The position numbers were made by a program, and so were the translations under genes. The notes under the pieces are model-generated. The model was not told where the DNA came from, did no database searches, and saw only the letters and a list, made by a program, of their open reading frames with translations. DNA of 64,000 nt from Arthrobacter sp. D5-1 (GTDB lineage Bacteria; Actinomycetota; Actinomycetes; Actinomycetales; Micrococcaceae), in the NCBI RefSeq assembly GCF_017357425.1, contig NZ_CP014572.1, positions 1 through 64,000 on the forward strand, written 5' to 3'. Shown here in pieces: positions 60,644 to 64,000 of the stretch (position 1 is its first letter; each line of letters opens with the position of its first letter).

Positions 60644-61963
60644 ATGACTCCACCACGCAATCGGGAGCGCACCGCCGTTATCGGTGCCCTTGTCGGAAAT
60701 TCGCTTGAATGGTTCGACTTCTTTGTTTACGGAACGGCATCAGCACTTGTCTTCAGCAGGATCTTTTTCCCTGAGGTGAATCCTGCGACGGGGCTGTTGG
60801 CTTCGTTTGCAACACTCTGGGTTGGCTTCCTCACCCGCCCGCCCGGTGGGCTTGTTTTCGGTCATCTCGGTGACAAGTTCGGTCGAAAGAACGTGCTGAT
60901 GGCGACCTTGGTACTGATGGGCGCCTCGACGACTCTCATCGGCGTACTTCCCACCTATCAACAGGTCGGCGTCCTGGCTCCAGTCCTACTGGTTCTGCTC
61001 CGTGCCTTCCAGGGCCTTGCAGTCGGTGGCGAATGGGCCGGTGCAGTGCTGATCGCCACAGAAAACGCCCATGAAAAGCGGAAGACGGTTGCGGGTGCAT
61101 GGGTCCAGCAGGGGTCCCCGATTGGTTCGCTGTTGGCAACGGGCTCGTTCCTGCTCGTTGGGCTCCTTCCCGACGAGGACTTCTTCAGCTGGGGATGGCG
61201 CTTGCCTTTCCTTGCATCGGTCATTCTGATCGTTGTAGGCATCGTCCTGCGCATGCGGGTCGCAGAGTCCGAGGAGTTCCTGGAATCCAAGCGCGCCGGC
61301 AATCTCGCTGAAAAGGCACCGGCCCTGCTGGTCTTCACCAAGGCCCCGCTCATCCTCATCTTCGCCATGCTTGCCTCTATCATGGCCATCTCGATCTCGT
61401 ACTTCACCAACACCTTCATGTTGGCGTGGGCGACCGGCCCCCTCGGCTTCGACCGCCAAGTCATCCTTAACATCCTTGTCGGCGCCTCCGTCGTGCAGTT
61501 CTTCACGCAACTGGCGGGCGGCTATTTGGCGCAACGGTTCGGGCGAACCAGGATCATCCTCACCGGATTAGGAATCGCCCTTGCCTTCACCGTGCCCTAC
61601 TTCCTCGCCATCCAGATGGGTCACCTGGTCTTCATCGCGGCCATGGTTTACGTTTCGTTCGGCAGTATCTGCATGTACTTCGCCGTTTTCTCGACATTTT
61701 TGGCGTACGCATTCCCCGCCAATATCAGATATTCGGGCATGTCCATTTCTTACCAAATGTGCTCAGCTCTCATCGGCGGCTCCACCGCATTCGTTGCCCA
61801 GTGGATCCTCACGACGAGCGGCAACAACCCCTGGGCTGTGGCTGTCTACTATGCAGCACTGACTATCGCAACCATCATCGGTGTCATAGGACTCCACATC
61901 GTTAGCAGCCGACGCCCGATCGAGACCCCCGATGGGGAACTGAATGCCGCACCCGTAGCTTGA
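60644..61963 (+). CDS. MHS-type major facilitator transporter
   Basis: A 439-residue proton-linked importer of the metabolite:H+ symporter (ShiA/ProP-like) group, with 12 helices. Hallmarks: GNSLEWFDFFVYGTASALVF in helix 1, the loop GHLGDKFGRKNVL (DRxGR-type), RAFQGLAVGGEWAGAVLIAT in helix 4, and the partial repeat of the loop motif GGYLAQRFGRTRI in the second half. Substrates of this group are carboxylates, aromatics or betaines. The LysR gene is divergent and the penicillin acylase gene follows 160 bases later, so the imported compound is probably what the acylase hydrolyses. Confidence 0.88.
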   Translation: MTPPRNRERTAVIGALVGNSLEWFDFFVYGTASALVFSRIFFPEVNPATGLLASFATLWVGFLTRPPGGLVFGHLGDKFGRKNVLMATLVLMGASTTLIGVLPTYQQVGVLAPVLLVLLRAFQGLAVGGEWAGAVLIATENAHEKRKTVAGAWVQQGSPIGSLLATGSFLLVGLLPDEDFFSWGWRLPFLASVILIVVGIVLRMRVAESEEFLESKRAGNLAEKAPALLVFTKAPLILIFAMLASIMAISISYFTNTFMLAWATGPLGFDRQVILNILVGASVVQFFTQLAGGYLAQRFGRTRIILTGLGIALAFTVPYFLAIQMGHLVFIAAMVYVSFGSICMYFAVFSTFLAYAFPANIRYSGMSISYQMCSALIGGSTAFVAQWILTTSGNNPWAVAVYYAALTIATIIGVIGLHIVSSRRPIETPDGELNAAPVA

Positions 61964-62123
61964 TCCTCCTCCGGACAATCCACCACATTCTGCTCACTTT
62001 CCTCAAGAGCAGGGCAGGGCGCCCGGCTAAACCGGACTGTTCCTCGGCAGGTGCAAGCCCCTCCCCCTTGGAACAGTCGTTCTTCTTGCTAAACCGAATA
62101 CCACCGCCTGAAAGGCATAGAGC

Positions 62124-64000
62124 ATGACCTCTCCGCAACACGCTGACCTCGCACTCGATTACAGGGATGAGGCGCCGGCGGCTATTGCCGGCCCCGCTGC
62201 AGTCGAGTACCAAGTGCCGGGCCTCGACGCAGATGTCGAGGTGCTGATCGACCATTGGGGCATCCCTCATATCTACGCCGACACTCGACTCGACGCTTAC
62301 GTGGCCCAAGGCTTTCAAGTGGCTCGCGACCGGCTGTTCCAGATCGACCTCTGGCGCCGCCGCGGTCTTGGGCTGCTGGCCGAGGCGTTCGGCCCGCGCT
62401 ATGTCGAGCAGGACCGGGCGACCCGGCTCTTCCTCTACAGGGGTGACATGCGCGCAGAGTGGCTGGCCTACAACACCGAGACCAAAGACATCATCACTGC
62501 CTTCACTGCCGGCATCAACGCCTTCGTGGAGTGGGTACTGAAAGAACCAGACCTCCGTTTGCCTCCAGAGTTCGGCCAGCTAGGCTACCTTCCCGCTCTC
62601 TGGCAGCCTGAAGACGTAGTGCGCATCAGGACCCATGGGCTCGTCTACAACGTGGAGCAAGAGCTGACGCGCGCCCTGACGCTGCGGGACTTGGGGCAAG
62701 CCGCCGAGGAACTCAGAGCTGTGCGCGAACCATCCAACAGCCACGAAACGCCCCCAACAGACCTCTTCGACTTCCTGACAGAGGAGGTCCTGGACGTCTA
62801 CCGTCTGGCCTTCGCTCCAGTCGATTTCGGCGCGGGCACCGCATCAGAAATTACAAGCCCCTCAGGATCCAACAACTGGGTCATAGCCCCCTCCCTGTCA
62901 GCGTCCGGGCGACCTGTCATGGCAAACGACCCGCACCGGGCCATGACCCTGCCCTCCCTCAGGTACATCGCCCACCTCGAGGCGCCGGGCATGAGCATCA
63001 TCGGTGCAGGGGAACCCAACCTGCCCGGAATCTACATCGGGCACAACGGTCACGTAGCCTTCGGCCTCACGATCTGGCCAGTGGACCAAGAGGACCTGTA
63101 CATCTACGAACTGCACCCGGAAAATGATCAGCTGTACCGTTACAAGGCCGGCTGGGAGCAGTTCGAGGTGATCCAGGAACCGGCCCCGGTTGCCGGAACG
63201 GATGATGCGGTCCACACCCTGGCATACACCCGGCACGGACCCGTCGTGCACATCGACACCACCAACCGCCGTGCGGTCGCCGTCAGGGCAGCCTGGCTGC
63301 AACCGGGCATGGCCCCATACTTGGGGAGCCTCGAGTATCAGTCCGCCAAGGACGCGACCGAACACGGCCGCGCCCTCCGGCGCTGGGGCGTCCCCGGCAC
63401 CAACCAGATTTTCGCTACAAAAGACGGCGACATCGGCTGGCAGGCCAGCGCCATGATACCGCGCCGACCAAACTGGGACGGATCACTCCCCGTTCCAGGC
63501 GATGGCCGCTACGAATGGGACGGCTTCGCTTCCGTCGAGGAACTTCCCTCGGTGCTAAACCCCGACAGCGGCTGGTTCTGCAGCGCCAACGAGAACAACA
63601 TCCCCGACGGCTACGACAGCACCGCGCTTCCAACAACCACGGACTGGTACTCCAACGCCCGCTACGACCGGCTCGCGGCATGGTTCAAAAGCGGAGCGCC
63701 ACTCGACGTCGCCTCCAGCCTCCAGATGCAAAACAATGCTGACAACACACACGGGCGCCTCCTGCTCGACCGGTTCTCAACCATCCCATCACCAACCAAC
63801 GCCGCGGAGTGGACGGAACTTCAGGCCTGGGACGGGACCGAGACCGTCGACTCCCGCGCTGCGCTGCTATTCCAGGTATGGCAGCGAAGGCACCTCCGGC
63901 CGTGGCTGGTCGATCATTGCCTTGACCGGCTGGGAATCACAGCGTCAGCTGCGGAGAAAGCCAGGCACAGGCTGTTGCGCACAGACACTCTCTTTTCAGA
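62124..64000 (+). CDS. Penicillin acylase family enzyme, 3' end outside the window
   Basis: An Ntn-hydrolase that cleaves an amide or N-acyl bond after self-processing. The first 625 codons are in the window and the frame is open to 64000. The N-terminal alpha chain has DHWGIPHIYADTRLDAYVAQ and GFQVARDRLFQIDLWRRRGL. The beta chain would start at S249 in SPSGSNNWVIAP, the nucleophilic serine. Later blocks include ANDPHRAMTLPSLRY, RHGPVV and SANENNIPDGYD. There is no signal peptide, unlike the periplasmic penicillin acylases, so it acts inside the cell. GAAAGG precedes the ATG. The substrate is unknown; the neighbours suggest an imported acyl compound. Confidence 0.9.
   Translation, partial: MTSPQHADLALDYRDEAPAAIAGPAAVEYQVPGLDADVEVLIDHWGIPHIYADTRLDAYVAQGFQVARDRLFQIDLWRRRGLGLLAEAFGPRYVEQDRATRLFLYRGDMRAEWLAYNTETKDIITAFTAGINAFVEWVLKEPDLRLPPEFGQLGYLPALWQPEDVVRIRTHGLVYNVEQELTRALTLRDLGQAAEELRAVREPSNSHETPPTDLFDFLTEEVLDVYRLAFAPVDFGAGTASEITSPSGSNNWVIAPSLSASGRPVMANDPHRAMTLPSLRYIAHLEAPGMSIIGAGEPNLPGIYIGHNGHVAFGLTIWPVDQEDLYIYELHPENDQLYRYKAGWEQFEVIQEPAPVAGTDDAVHTLAYTRHGPVVHIDTTNRRAVAVRAAWLQPGMAPYLGSLEYQSAKDATEHGRALRRWGVPGTNQIFATKDGDIGWQASAMIPRRPNWDGSLPVPGDGRYEWDGFASVEELPSVLNPDSGWFCSANENNIPDGYDSTALPTTTDWYSNARYDRLAAWFKSGAPLDVASSLQMQNNADNTHGRLLLDRFSTIPSPTNAAEWTELQAWDGTETVDSRAALLFQVWQRRHLRPWLVDHCLDRLGITASAAEKARHRLLRTDTLFS

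Noticed and set aside
1..64000. tRNA and rRNA genes
   Set aside because: I looked for cloverleaf arms and CCA-type ends around the integrase and elsewhere and saw none I could support.

Overview
This is high-GC actinobacterial DNA, most like Arthrobacter or a close relative (Pseudarthrobacter, Paenarthrobacter). The assignment rests on frequent GTG and TTG starts behind strong AGGAG sites, actinobacterial-type aceA and aceB, and plasmid genes of a kind common in that group. It is an accessory-rich plasmid, or a chromosomal region with an integrated plasmid. I see no replication initiator, rRNA, tRNA or CRISPR array.

1-16107 is a set of nested mobile elements inside one gene, a ParB-like partition gene that also carries frameshifts. 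Element E1 (1059-16010) splits parB. It has a Tn554-type recombinase pair at its left end (the second gene decayed), a frameshifted acetyltransferase, a 4-fold-beta-flower-like gene and a phage-type integrase at its right end. An IS21-family element (5248-14367) with three passenger genes lies inside E1. A second recombinase-pair element, E2 (9382-13710), lies inside the istA gene of that IS21 element. Deleting E1 or E2 at the proposed ends restores the reading frame of the split host gene, and the four proposed ends share one short motif.

16108-32110 is plasmid backbone: small membrane proteins, a Tn402/Tn5053-type transposon (tniA, tniB, tniQ, clear inverted repeats, no resolvase), a glutaredoxin, an SSB with a long in-frame N-terminal extension, a ribbon-helix-helix ParB-like protein, a candidate oriT, mobC, a relaxase and a long mobilization-linked helical protein. 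The 3' end of that last gene and its terminator are repeated 3.5 kb downstream. The two copies bracket a GmrSD-like DUF262/DUF1524 protein and a coiled-coil partner.

32111-38237 continues as a probable defence island. Its core is a tightly overlapping three-gene operon on the minus strand: an Mrr-like nuclease, a small middle protein and a Rad50-like ATPase with a CxxC. This matches the layout of ABC-three-component (ABC-3C) conflict systems. Next to it are an unrecognised regulator-like protein and a small cysteine-containing secreted protein.

38768-53152 is catabolic: a serine esterase and a zinc alcohol dehydrogenase around a TAGAC-repeat operator, a TetR regulator, then a TetR-controlled sugar operon (GPH/MFS transporter, an unassigned glycosidase, a GH3 beta-glucosidase), a quinone-oxidoreductase-like enzyme with its TetR regulator, and another zinc dehydrogenase.

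53381-58747 looks like older chromosomal DNA, very GC-rich: a broken RamB-type regulator, isocitrate lyase and malate synthase (glyoxylate shunt), a small protein and a GNAT-AAA+ fusion. 59270-64000 has the tail of a lost DmpA-type peptidase, then a LysR regulator divergent from an MHS transporter and a penicillin-acylase-family enzyme that runs off the window. This last group is probably an uptake-and-hydrolysis unit for an amide.
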